Assembly: GCF_044901685.1 (NCBI RefSeq)
Contig: NZ_JBJDPS010000005.1
Coordinates: 310,001 to 374,000 of the forward strand
Direction of reading: 5' to 3'
DNA from: Micromonospora_G sp044901685
GTDB lineage: Bacteria > Actinomycetota > Actinomycetes > Mycobacteriales > Micromonosporaceae
Length of the DNA: 64,000 nucleotides
The notes under the pieces: generated by a model
Database searches by the model: none
The model's input: only the letters and a program-made list of their open reading frames with translations
What the model was told of the DNA's origin: nothing
Translations under genes and position numbers: made by a program
Shown: positions 33,823 through 42,741 of the stretch, one piece after another
How the letters are laid out: every line of letters starts with the position of its first letter
How positions within the stretch are numbered: position 1 is the stretch's first letter

Positions 33823-35151
33823 GTGACGATGCGGTTTCGCAAAGCCAAGGGTGGCGACTCGGTATTGGTTGACGTGTCAGAAGTGGACGGGAAAGTAACG
33901 AAGAGTAAGCGTCGGGTCCGGCGATCCGGTCGGCGTACTCCGTTGTGGGCGAGGTTGGTGGTCGCCGTGGGCTGCGTTCTGCTCGCGATGAGCGGTGCCG
34001 CGTACGCGGTCACCCGGACCGCCGTCGAGAAGGCCACCTCGAACATCACCCAGACCACGCTGATCGACGACGACGCCCGTGCGCCGAGAAGACCGGCTCA
34101 GCCCAGCGGAAAGAAGATCGAGGGCGCACTCAACCTGCTGCTGGTCGGCATCGATGTACGGCCGGGCTGGGATGCGGGGGCCAGGTCCGACACGATCATG
34201 ATCGTGCACATTCCGGCCACCCACGACCAGGCGTACCTGATTTCGATTCCCCGGGACTGGCGGGTGCCGATTCCGGCCAACCCGGCAACGGACTATCGCG
34301 GCGGAACAGACAAAATTAATGCGGCCTTCGAGTTCGGCTACCGGGGCGAGGGAACGGAGCTGGAGAAGCGCGCGCGTGGGTTCAAACTGCTCGCCAAGAC
34401 GCTGCACGCCCAGACCGGTCTCACCTTCAACGGCGCGGCGCTGATCGATTTCCAGGGCTTCCAGTCGGTGATCAGGGAGTTGGGCGGCGTCGACATGTGT
34501 GTCGACCAGCGGGCCTCCTCGATCCACCTCGCGTACGACCGCAAGGGCAAGATCGTACCGATCAAGTTCGACGAGGCCAGCCACCGCGTCTTCGACCTGC
34601 CGCCGGGCGGAAAGGTCGTGGTGCACGAGGTCGGCTGCCGAGCCATGTCGGCCGAACTCGCCCTCGACTACGCCCGGATCCGGTACGGCCTGCCAAAGAC
34701 CGACTACGACCGGCAGCGCCACCAGCAGCAGCTCATCAAGGCCATCGTCAAGAAGGCCACCAGCGCCGGTGTGCTGACCGACCTGGGTCGGGTCAACCGG
34801 GTGGTCACCGCGGCCGGCAAGGCGTTCATCCTCGACACGCAGGGGGTGCCGATCATCGACTTCCTCTTCACGCTCAAGGGCGTCGCCGCGAACGACCTGG
34901 TCGTGCTCAAGACCAACCAGGGCAACTTCGCCGAGGTCAAGCTCAACGGCATCTCGTACCAGCGGCTGACCGAGGAGTCGTTGGACATGCTGCGAGCGGC
35001 ACGCGACGGCGACCTCGCCAGGTTCGTCGCGGACCACCCCGAGATGGTCGCGTCGAAGACCGCCGATTCCGCCGATTCCGCCGATCAAGACCGCGCCGCG
35101 TCCGCCGACCCGTCCGCGTCGGTCAGCGGTAGTCGTCCTCCGGGCCGATGA
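33823..35151 (+). CDS. LytR-CpsA-Psr (LCP) family cell-envelope ligase
   Basis: About 442 residues from GTG 33823. ATG 33829 is the alternative, but GGGA at 33810-33813 suits the GTG better. Basic cytoplasmic head, one helix (LWARLVVAVGCVLLAMSGAAYAV), then an LCP domain: LNLLLVGIDVRPGWDAGARSDTIMIVHI, ISIPRDWRVPI, INAAFEFG, VDMCVD and DYARIRYG. The arginines and aspartates that hold the pyrophosphate-lipid (D in ARSDTI, R in IPRDW, R in RIRYG) are present. LCP proteins attach secondary polymers to peptidoglycan. The C-terminal ~50 residues are Ala/Asp/Ser-rich. Its 3' end overlaps the convergent gene at 35123 by 29 bp. Confidence 0.92.
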   Translation: MTMRFRKAKGGDSVLVDVSEVDGKVTKSKRRVRRSGRRTPLWARLVVAVGCVLLAMSGAAYAVTRTAVEKATSNITQTTLIDDDARAPRRPAQPSGKKIEGALNLLLVGIDVRPGWDAGARSDTIMIVHIPATHDQAYLISIPRDWRVPIPANPATDYRGGTDKINAAFEFGYRGEGTELEKRARGFKLLAKTLHAQTGLTFNGAALIDFQGFQSVIRELGGVDMCVDQRASSIHLAYDRKGKIVPIKFDEASHRVFDLPPGGKVVVHEVGCRAMSAELALDYARIRYGLPKTDYDRQRHQQQLIKAIVKKATSAGVLTDLGRVNRVVTAAGKAFILDTQGVPIIDFLFTLKGVAANDLVVLKTNQGNFAEVKLNGISYQRLTEESLDMLRAARDGDLARFVADHPEMVASKTADSADSADQDRAASADPSASVSGSRPPGR

Positions 35152-35371
35152 TCCGAGCCTGCTCCAACGCGTCCCACTCGTCCACCTCGAGACCCCGGGG
35201 CAGCCGCTCGGCGTCGGTCGCCGAGGCGGGTCCGTCGTCGGTCGGGTCCGCGGCGGCCGACTGCTCGACGGCGTCGTCGGCGGGGGCCTCCGGGTCCCGC
35301 TCCTCCGGATCGAGGTGGTCGCCGGGGGCGAACTCCTCGCCGAGGACAAAATCATCGTCGGGCTGGGTCAT
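35123..35371 (-). CDS. Small acidic conserved protein, unknown function
   Basis: 82 residues with GGAGGAGG upstream of ATG 35371. Strongly acidic and probably disordered in the middle (EERDPEAPADDAVEQSAAADPTDDG). The two ends look conserved: FVLGEEFAPGDHLDPEERDPEAP and GLEVDEWDALEQARII, ending EDDYR. I believe similar proteins occur across Micromonosporaceae, but know no role. The convergent overlap with the LCP gene places its last nine codons opposite LCP codons. Confidence 0.7.
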   Translation of the reverse strand: MTQPDDDFVLGEEFAPGDHLDPEERDPEAPADDAVEQSAAADPTDDGPASATDAERLPRGLEVDEWDALEQARIIGPEDDYR

Positions 35372-35553
35372 CGTCGCCTCCTCCGGTCCGCGGTGACCTT
35401 CTCACCGTACGGGTTGACCTGCCGGCACGCCGGGTACGTGCCGGTTAACGGTGACCTGCCCGTACCACGCCTTCCGACCGGCGGAGTGGAGTCGCGCGCC
35501 CCAGTCGACCGGTTTGGCACCCCGCCGGACACCGACGATGACACGATGGGCCC

Positions 35554-35937
35554 GTGGGCTACCTGATCCGGTTGGTGATCACCGCGGTCGCGCTCTGGGT
35601 CACCACCGCCCTGGTGCCCGGGATCGACGTGTCCGGCGAGTCGGCCGGCGAGAACGCGCTGACGCTGCTGGTGGTGGCGGTGATCTTCGGTGTGGTGAAC
35701 ATGGTGCTGAAGCCGATCATCCACGTCGTCGGTTGCGTGTTCTACGTACTCACCCTGGGACTGTTCGCGTTGGTCGTGAACGCGCTGCTCTTCCTGCTCA
35801 CCGACTGGATCGCCGGTCAGTTCGACCTGCCGTTCCACGTGAACGGGTTCGGTGCGGCGTTCTGGGGAGGCATCGTGGTGGCGGTGGTCAGTTGGCTGAT
35901 CAGCGTTGCCGTACCGGATCGGTTCGACCGTCGATGA
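35554..35937 (+). CDS. Phage holin family / mycobacterial 4-TMS holin-like membrane protein
   Basis: 127 residues from GTG 35554. Four membrane helices: LIRLVITAVALWVTTALVPGI, ALTLLVVAVIFGVVNMVLKPIIHVVG, VFYVLTLGLFALVVNALLFLLTDWIAG and AFWGGIVVAVVSWLISVAV. The NMVLKPI motif followed by LTLGLF and NALLF is diagnostic of the family. Despite the name, chromosomal members are not tied to phage; their cellular role is unknown. No phage gene is near. CACGAT lies 6 nt before the GTG, suggesting little or no leader. Confidence 0.88.
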   Translation: MGYLIRLVITAVALWVTTALVPGIDVSGESAGENALTLLVVAVIFGVVNMVLKPIIHVVGCVFYVLTLGLFALVVNALLFLLTDWIAGQFDLPFHVNGFGAAFWGGIVVAVVSWLISVAVPDRFDRR

Positions 35938-35949
35938 GCGGGCCGCACC

Positions 35950-35993
35950 GGCGTCGATCCGGGTCGGTTCCGGGGCGTCGATCCGGGTCGGTT
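35950..35993. repeat. 20-bp direct repeat upstream of fba
   Basis: GGCGTCGATCCGGGTCGGTT occurs at 35950-35969 and 35974-35993, a 24-bp period, between the holin-like gene and fba. Confidence 0.85.
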
Positions 35994-36105
35994 GTGTCGG
36001 GAAGGGTGTCCTGCGGGATACTGCCCGCGAAGGACAGCGCGGTCCGGCGCGTACACGTGAGACAGCGGCCGTAGCGGCCGAAGTGGTTAGTAAGGAGCGT
36101 TCGAC

Positions 36106-37131
<1,026 letters not shown>

Positions 37132-37156
37132 CCCACCGGTAACCGTTTGTCGCCGT

Positions 37157-37194
37157 ACCAGGGCCGGTCCCCGCGATCAGGGGCCGGCTCTGGT
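37157..37194. terminator. Bidirectional terminator between fba and LOG gene
   Basis: ACCAGGGCCGG-TCCCC pairs with GGGGCCGGCTCTGGT with one mismatch and one bulge, between two convergent genes only 77 bp apart. Confidence 0.65.
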
Positions 37195-37208
37195 GCCGTT
37201 CCGACCGG

Positions 37209-38531
37209 TCAGTCGCCGACGAGCAGGCGTACCGCCTCGTGCACGTCGTCGGTCAGGTGGATCGAGTCGGTGAGGTCACCGAACGGCGTGAGCGTGAAGA
37301 GCGGACGCAGCAGCGACTCGATCGGCAGTGTCTCGGTCCAGAACGCGCGGTCGAGGAAGACGTACGCGCCGCTCGCCCCATCGGTGCCGTAGAAGGTCTT
37401 GGTCGCGGCCTGGAACACCTCCTGGACCGTGCCGGCCCGGCCGGCGGCGAAGACGATCCCGCCCCGGGCCAGCCGCAACAGGGTGTCCTCGCGGAGGGCG
37501 TTCGAGAAGTACTTGGCGATCCGGCCGGCGAAGAGGTTCGCCGGCTCGTGGCCGTACAACCAGGTCGGGATGGAGAGGCCGCCCCGCCGCGCCCAGCCGA
37601 CCGTGTCGGCCACGACGGCGTCGGCGCCGCCGGCACGCTGCGCGGGCGGCAAACCGTTGGTCGTGCCGTCGGCCGGCGGCGTCGTCCCGTTGCCGGTGGG
37701 CGGCGTCGCGCCGAGGTTGGTGGTCGACGCCGGCCCGTCCGGGCCCGGACCGAACTCGGTCCGCACCCGCACCGCCGCCGCCGTGTACGGGTCGTGGTCG
37801 GCGAAGTCGGGTGCGGTGGCGAGCAGGTCGATGGCGGCGGCCAGCTCCTCCGGCGTGCGACCGGAGAGGTACGCGCCGAGGTTCGCCGCCTCCATCACCC
37901 CCGGCCCGCCACCGGTCACCACCAGCCGGTCCGCCCGCGCCAGCTCCCAGCCGAGGGTGGCCGCGAGCCGGTACGCCGGGGTGCCGCGCGGCACCGCGTG
38001 GCCCCCCATCACGCCGATCACCGATCCGGGTCCGTGCACCGCCAGCCAGCTCCGGGTCGTGTCGGCGAGCGCGTTGTCCACACCGTGGTCGTGCATCCGC
38101 TGGGCGAGCGCCTCGCGTACCGGGGGCAGCGCGCCGCCGTTGGTCCGGAAATGCTCGTACACCAGCGTGTCGAACATGCCGGCGAACCCGGCGGTGGCAA
38201 AGCCGTCGACCAGGTCCTCCGGGGTGTAGAGCCGGGGCGGCTGGGTCGAGTAGGGCAGATCGGCGAAGGGCGGCAGGACGTGGGCGCCCCGGCGGATCAG
38301 GTCCGCCTCGACCTGTCGGGAGGCGAAGCGGCAACCGACGAAGAGGGTGTCGGTCAGCTCGACGAGGCCGAGGTCGGGCACCGGTTCGGTGTCGAGCCGC
38401 AGCCCTTGCACGGTCAGCCCGGCGAGGCTGCCGGTGCTCAGGTGTCGGTCGAGTTCGGCACGGGACTCGACCTCGGAATCGGCGGTGTCGTCCGGTCCGA
38501 GCAGGTGGGTCGAAGGTGACGTGGGCACCAC
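37209..38531 (-). CDS. LOG family Rossmann-fold nucleotide-binding protein
   Basis: About 440 residues; GGAGGAGG sits 5 nt before GTG 38531 and 8 nt before the alternative GTG 38528. The C-terminal two-thirds are a LOG/lysine-decarboxylase-like Rossmann domain with VIGVMGGHAVPRG, LVVTGGGPGVMEAAN and GIVFAAGRAGTVQEVFQA. The last two correspond to the PGGxGTxxE motif, here AGRAGTVQE. LOG enzymes release cytokinin bases or split other nucleoside monophosphates at the N-glycosidic bond. An insert of ~65 residues with Pro/Thr/Gly-rich sequence (TPPTGNGTTPPADG) sits between the two motifs. Substrate unknown. Confidence 0.82.
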   Translation of the reverse strand: MVPTSPSTHLLGPDDTADSEVESRAELDRHLSTGSLAGLTVQGLRLDTEPVPDLGLVELTDTLFVGCRFASRQVEADLIRRGAHVLPPFADLPYSTQPPRLYTPEDLVDGFATAGFAGMFDTLVYEHFRTNGGALPPVREALAQRMHDHGVDNALADTTRSWLAVHGPGSVIGVMGGHAVPRGTPAYRLAATLGWELARADRLVVTGGGPGVMEAANLGAYLSGRTPEELAAAIDLLATAPDFADHDPYTAAAVRVRTEFGPGPDGPASTTNLGATPPTGNGTTPPADGTTNGLPPAQRAGGADAVVADTVGWARRGGLSIPTWLYGHEPANLFAGRIAKYFSNALREDTLLRLARGGIVFAAGRAGTVQEVFQAATKTFYGTDGASGAYVFLDRAFWTETLPIESLLRPLFTLTPFGDLTDSIHLTDDVHEAVRLLVGD

Positions 38532-38576
38532 GCCATCCTCCTCCGTACCCCCGGAACCCGCTCGAAGGGTGGGGCC

Positions 38577-38649
38577 GGTACGGCGGAGGCCCGCGACCAC
38601 GGCCGGCCGGTACGGCGGAGGACTGTGACGACGGCCGGCCGGTACGGCG
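38577..38649. repeat. 32-bp tandem repeat in divergent intergenic region
   Basis: Two adjacent 32-bp units at 38577-38608 and 38609-38640 share GGTACGGCGGAGG at one end and ACGGCCGGCC at the other. A third, truncated unit runs into the hairpin at 38649. Confidence 0.8.
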
Positions 38650-38680
38650 AGAGCCCGGTGACCGAGGTCACCGGGCTCTC
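38649..38680. terminator. Strong hairpin between divergent genes
   Basis: GAGAGCCCGGTGAC pairs perfectly with GTCACCGGGCTCTC around CGAG. It stands between the divergent starts at 38531 and 38835, where no terminator is expected. An unannotated short transcript or a protective insulator are possible reasons. The whole 303-bp gap otherwise holds only the 32-bp repeats and the promoter of the DUF3151 gene. Confidence 0.6.
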
Positions 38681-38834
38681 CTTACCGGGTCCTGGGGAGG
38701 CTCCGGACTTATATTTCTAGTCGAGTGGACGACTGTCCGCACCGGCCGCACGCGTGACCAAACCATCAGCCTTTCAGTCAGCGCAGGGGCATCCCGCCTC
38801 GCAGCCGCCCAGGTCGGGCAGGTTCAATGGGCCG

Positions 38835-39263
38835 ATGCAGAGTCTGTTGCCGGAACCGCCGGCCACCCTCCTCCCCGGCGACGACGCCGCCGAGGCGGCC
38901 CTGGCCGAGGCCATCGAGGCCGACACCGACGAGGCGTACGCCTCCGTCGCCGCACGTTTCCCGACCTCCAGCGCGGCCTGGGGGGCGTTGGGCTCGCGAG
39001 CACTCGCCTCCGGTCAGGTCGTCACCGCCTACGCGTACGCGCGTACCGGCTACCACCGGGGACTGGACCAGCTTCGCCGTAACGGCTGGAAGGGCCACGG
39101 CCCGGTGCCCTGGTCCCACGGCCCCAACCAGGGCTTTCTCCGCTGCCTGCACGTGTTGTCCCGGGCCGCCGGCGAGATCGGCGAGTCGGACGAGGCCGCG
39201 CGCTGTGCCCAGTTCCTGCGGGACTGCGACCCGGAGGCGGGCGACGCCCTCGCCGGTAGCTGA
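38835..39263 (+). CDS. DUF3151 family protein
   Basis: 142 residues from ATG 38835; an upstream frame to 38754 looks non-coding. Family-like features are the N-terminal QSLLPEPPATLLPGD, the TPR-like FPTSSAAWGALGSRALASGQVVTAYAYARTGYHRGLDQLRRNGWKGHGPVPW, and NQGFLRCLHVLSRAAGEIGE. DUF3151 proteins are small, cytoplasmic and actinobacterial, normally encoded near fba and purA as here. Function unknown. TTCAAT ends 6 nt before the ATG, compatible with a leaderless message. Confidence 0.87.
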   Translation: MQSLLPEPPATLLPGDDAAEAALAEAIEADTDEAYASVAARFPTSSAAWGALGSRALASGQVVTAYAYARTGYHRGLDQLRRNGWKGHGPVPWSHGPNQGFLRCLHVLSRAAGEIGESDEAARCAQFLRDCDPEAGDALAGS

Positions 39264-39323
39264 CCGGCCCCACCCTTCACCTGTTCCTTCCCGCCCCGGC
39301 CCACCGGGGCGGGAAGGAGCCGG

Positions 39324-41525
39324 TCACAGCCCCTCGGCCACCGCCGCCGCGATCTTCAACCAGGCGTCTCGGCTCGCGGCGGAGAGCTGGCCGTAGCGGA
39401 TCGGCTCGCCGGTGTCGATCAGACGCTCGTACGGCGCGAGCAGGACCGCCCGGGTCCGGGCGGCGAAGTGCCGCTGGATCGCGGGCAGGTCGATCTCCTT
39501 CCGGGACGGTGGCATGGAGACCACCGTCACCGCCTGCCGGACCAGCCGCTGCCGACCGCTCTGTTCGAGGTGGTCGAGCATCCGGGCGGCGGTCTCGGCC
39601 GAGTCGTTCCGGGCCGACATGGTGACCAGGAGCTGGTCGGTGGCGTCGATCGCGGCCTGCCAGTTCTGGGCCCGTACGTTGTTCCCGGTGTCCACGAAGA
39701 TCAGCTTGTAGAAACGGCTCACCACCTCGCGGATCTCCGCGAAGGCGGTGGCGGTCAGCATCTCGCCACCGGTCGCCGACTCGTCCGAGGCGAGTACGTC
39801 GAACATCCCCTCGCCCTGGGACCGGACGTACTGCGACAGGTCGCCGACCCGGCCGTGGGACACCTGGAACTGCCCCAGGTCACGCAACAGGTCGCGGACC
39901 GTACGCGAGTGGAAATCCTGTTGGGCGCGCATCCCCAGGGTGCCCTGGGTCTCGTTGTTGTCCCAGGCCAGCACGTACCCGCCGCGCTTCTGCCCGAAGG
40001 TCATGGCGAGCAGCAGGATGGCGACCGTCTTGCCCGCCCCGCCCTTCGGGTTGACCACGGTAACCTGGCGCAGCCCGCCGAAGTTCCGGCGGACCATCTC
40101 GATGTCCTGCCGGATCTCCTGCTCGTGCCGCCCCGGCGCGAGCCGGACCAGCCCGAGTGTGCTCCGGTTGACCGCTGCCCGTACCCCCATCGTCGCGATC
40201 GGGTCGGCCGGACGACTCGCCCGGCGGCGGGCGAACTCCTCCGCGGTCGGGGTGGACCCGTCGGGGGTCCACACCGGTTCCGGGTAGCTGGGCGTCGGCG
40301 GCACCCGGGTCACCCCGTCGGCCTCCCGGTAGGGCTGTCCGGGCACCCCGGCAACACCGGGGTAGACCTCGGGCCGGGGGTGACGGGCGCCGACCGGTGG
40401 CTGCGGCCCGGTCGGCGGGGCCTGCTCAAACTCGGGTACGCCGGACGCCTGCGCGTATCCGGTCGGCGCGGGAACCTGTGCGTACCCGGTCGCGCCCCGA
40501 GCCTGCGCCGGTCCGCTCCCGCCGGGCGTCCCGGCCGGCGGGCCGTATCCGCCCGCACCGGTGCCGGGCTGGTCCGGGACCGCCGGTGGCACCTGCGGAT
40601 GGTTCCGTACGTCCGGTGCGGCCGACGGATGGCTCGGACCGGCCGGCGTGTCCTCGGTCTGTTGGCCGGTATCGGTCCGGTAGTCGGCCTCGGGTCGGTG
40701 GCCGGTATCGGTCTGGTGGCCGGTATCGGTCCGGTAGTCGGCCTCGGGTCGGTGGCCGGTATCGGTCTGGTGGCCCGGTTCGGTCTGGTGGCCGGGCTCG
40801 GGCTGGTGGACGGGTTCGGGCTGGTGGCCGGACTTGTGGTTGGGCCCGGATTGGCGGTGCTCGGCCGGCGGACGCTGCGGTGGCTGTGCCCAGGGCGACT
40901 CGGGCGCCGTGGCCCAGGCCGTCCGTGCCCGCGTCCCGGCGGTCGAGTCCGTGCCAAGCCCGCCGTTCAGCAGGCTCTCCAGGGTGAAGGGCGCATCGAG
41001 ACCGACCGGCGGAGTAGCCGATCCGCGCGCCACGCCGGGTGCGGTGGCTCCGGTCGCGGCGCGGGGGGCCCAGGGGTCGGCGTCGCCCGGCTCTGGCCCG
41101 CTTACCGGCGGCTGCGACGGGGAACCCGGGTTGGCCGGTGGTGCGGGCTGGGCCGGCGGTGCGGGCTGGGCCGGCGGCGGCTGGGTGGGCGCCGGCACCT
41201 GCTGCTGCGGCGGAGTTGTCGGTGGCGTGGGTGCCACGGGCGGGTAGGCGACGCCACCCCACGCGACGTCCGCGCCCGGCCCCGGTGCCGGCGAGCCGCC
41301 AGGTGCCGCCGGCCCGCCAGAGGATGCCGGCCCGCCAGGGGTCGCCGTGCCTCCGGCGTCGGGCCCGGTCGGAGCGGCACGTCCGGTCGGAGACCCGGCT
41401 CCGGGCGCGCTGCCGGGCTGCTGCGGCTCGGCGACGATCTCGTCCGGCGGCCAGAACGGCTCGACGTCGCGGGGCGTCGGCCCCTGACCCGGCGCGTAGT
41501 ACCGATCCGGCTGGTCGTCCACCAC
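39324..41525 (-). CDS. MinD/ParA-like ATPase with long Pro-rich N-terminus (EspI-like)
   Basis: 733 residues from GTG 41525 with GGGGGGAG upstream. The first ~390 residues are Pro/Gly/Thr-rich and include a Gln-Pro-Glu/Thr-Asp repeat region around residues 250-300 (HQTDTGHRPEADYRTDTG appears twice). The C-terminal ~245 residues are a SIMIBI ATPase with deviant Walker A NPKGGAGKT, LAWDNNETQGTLG, and IFVDTGNN at Walker B. The architecture matches mycobacterial EspI, an ESX-linked ATPase, and similar proteins in other actinobacteria. No ESX components are in this window, so a type VII link is only a suggestion. The partner gene ends 88 bp upstream. Confidence 0.8.
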   Translation of the reverse strand: MVDDQPDRYYAPGQGPTPRDVEPFWPPDEIVAEPQQPGSAPGAGSPTGRAAPTGPDAGGTATPGGPASSGGPAAPGGSPAPGPGADVAWGGVAYPPVAPTPPTTPPQQQVPAPTQPPPAQPAPPAQPAPPANPGSPSQPPVSGPEPGDADPWAPRAATGATAPGVARGSATPPVGLDAPFTLESLLNGGLGTDSTAGTRARTAWATAPESPWAQPPQRPPAEHRQSGPNHKSGHQPEPVHQPEPGHQTEPGHQTDTGHRPEADYRTDTGHQTDTGHRPEADYRTDTGQQTEDTPAGPSHPSAAPDVRNHPQVPPAVPDQPGTGAGGYGPPAGTPGGSGPAQARGATGYAQVPAPTGYAQASGVPEFEQAPPTGPQPPVGARHPRPEVYPGVAGVPGQPYREADGVTRVPPTPSYPEPVWTPDGSTPTAEEFARRRASRPADPIATMGVRAAVNRSTLGLVRLAPGRHEQEIRQDIEMVRRNFGGLRQVTVVNPKGGAGKTVAILLLAMTFGQKRGGYVLAWDNNETQGTLGMRAQQDFHSRTVRDLLRDLGQFQVSHGRVGDLSQYVRSQGEGMFDVLASDESATGGEMLTATAFAEIREVVSRFYKLIFVDTGNNVRAQNWQAAIDATDQLLVTMSARNDSAETAARMLDHLEQSGRQRLVRQAVTVVSMPPSRKEIDLPAIQRHFAARTRAVLLAPYERLIDTGEPIRYGQLSAASRDAWLKIAAAVAEGL

Positions 41526-41613
41526 GGTCAACTCCCCCCTGCTCCGCCCGAGGATATGCCGGCGAAGCGGCATGAGCCCGGCACCGAGCCCGGCTGGTGG
41601 TCGACGTACGAGG

Positions 41614-42615
41614 TCAGCGGCCGTATACCGCCCATGCGCCGGGCTCGATCCACCAGGAACGCTTGCGGCCGAGCTCACCGCTGACACCGTCGTCCACGTA
41701 CGGCAGGTTGCCGTCACGGGGCACGACCGCGACCGCGCGTCCCCGCGCCCGGCGCACCTCGATGCGTACCTTCTTTCGGCCCCAACGTGGACCCGCGAGC
41801 ACCGGGACCGCCACCGCGACCTCGATCACGCCGTTGTCGGGGTCGGCCTCGGTCAGCAGCGGCAGCCCGGCGAGTTGGGCGTAGCCCCGACCGTTGCCGA
41901 TCGCGCAGGCGAGTACGGGATCGTCCCCGCTGGTCAGGATGGTGTCGTCCACCTCGACCCGGCCGCGCCACGGCAGGGTCCGGCCGTTGTCGTCGGCGTG
42001 TGCGAGCAACACCCCGTCCAGGGTGACCGAGCTGCCGTCGTTGCGGAGCAGGTCGAGCCGCCGAACCGGGCCGTCGAGCAGCGCGGCGGCGACCTCGGCG
42101 GGATCCCGGGGCAGGCCGAGCTGCCCGACCAGGTCGGTCGGGGCCGGGTCACCACCTCGGCCACGCCCGGCCGGGTCGAGCGGCAGCAGGGCGATCGGCG
42201 GCAGGTCGGGCACGGTCCGGTTGCCGGCGAGGTCGGCCGGTCGGCGACTCGGCGGTGGGGCGTACCGGCGGACCATTCGGCGGATCACAGCGCGTAACTG
42301 TCCGTCACTCGCGGTGGCGACGACCAGGCGGGTCTTGCTGTCCTGCTCGGGCCAGGTGAGCCCGTCCGGGCGGGCCGGCGCGTCGAACCGGGAAAGCACC
42401 TCGTCGATCTCGGCGTCCGAGTGGGCGGTGACCGTCTCCACCCGGGCGCCCCGGGCCGTCAGCGCGTCCGCGCAGGTCAGGACCGGTACGCGAGGGGTGT
42501 CGTTGCAGCTTTCGCCGGCACCCTCGGCGGCTGAGCCACAGCAGCCGTCGCCGCCGCCACAGCCGGCGGAACTGTCCCGGCCCGAACCGAGGGTGAGTAG
42601 CACCACGTCGTACAC
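41614..42615 (-). CDS. Hypothetical protein, possibly diacylglycerol-kinase-like
   Basis: 333 residues from GTG 42615; AGGAGG stands 9 nt upstream. The N-terminus VYDVVLLTLGSGRD is followed by a Cys/Gly-rich insert with four Cys (CGGGDGCCG and ESC). Then comes a region like the nucleotide-binding part of lipid kinases: TRLVVATASDGQLRAVIRRMV, then PPIALLPLDP. The last ~170 residues are beta-rich (LLRNDGSSVTLDGVLLAH, WRGRVEVDDTIL) as in the C-terminal domain of DagK-type proteins. The GGDGT motif is replaced (TASDG), so catalysis is doubtful. Probably co-transcribed with the EspI-like gene. Confidence 0.65.
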   Translation of the reverse strand: MYDVVLLTLGSGRDSSAGCGGGDGCCGSAAEGAGESCNDTPRVPVLTCADALTARGARVETVTAHSDAEIDEVLSRFDAPARPDGLTWPEQDSKTRLVVATASDGQLRAVIRRMVRRYAPPPSRRPADLAGNRTVPDLPPIALLPLDPAGRGRGGDPAPTDLVGQLGLPRDPAEVAAALLDGPVRRLDLLRNDGSSVTLDGVLLAHADDNGRTLPWRGRVEVDDTILTSGDDPVLACAIGNGRGYAQLAGLPLLTEADPDNGVIEVAVAVPVLAGPRWGRKKVRIEVRRARGRAVAVVPRDGNLPYVDDGVSGELGRKRSWWIEPGAWAVYGR

Positions 42616-42741
42616 GGGCGGTGGCCTCCTGCCTGTCTCCCCGGCCACTACCGGCGGGGCTGTCACTTCTTGTTAATCTGACACCTCGGGCTCGCCACGC
42701 GGTCGCCACCTGGCACCCGAGCCCCTCGAAGGCGGGTTGAG

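Noticed and set aside
35554..35937. Prophage marker (holin)
   Set aside because: This family is chromosomal and widespread in actinobacteria; no phage genes, integrase or att sites are near.
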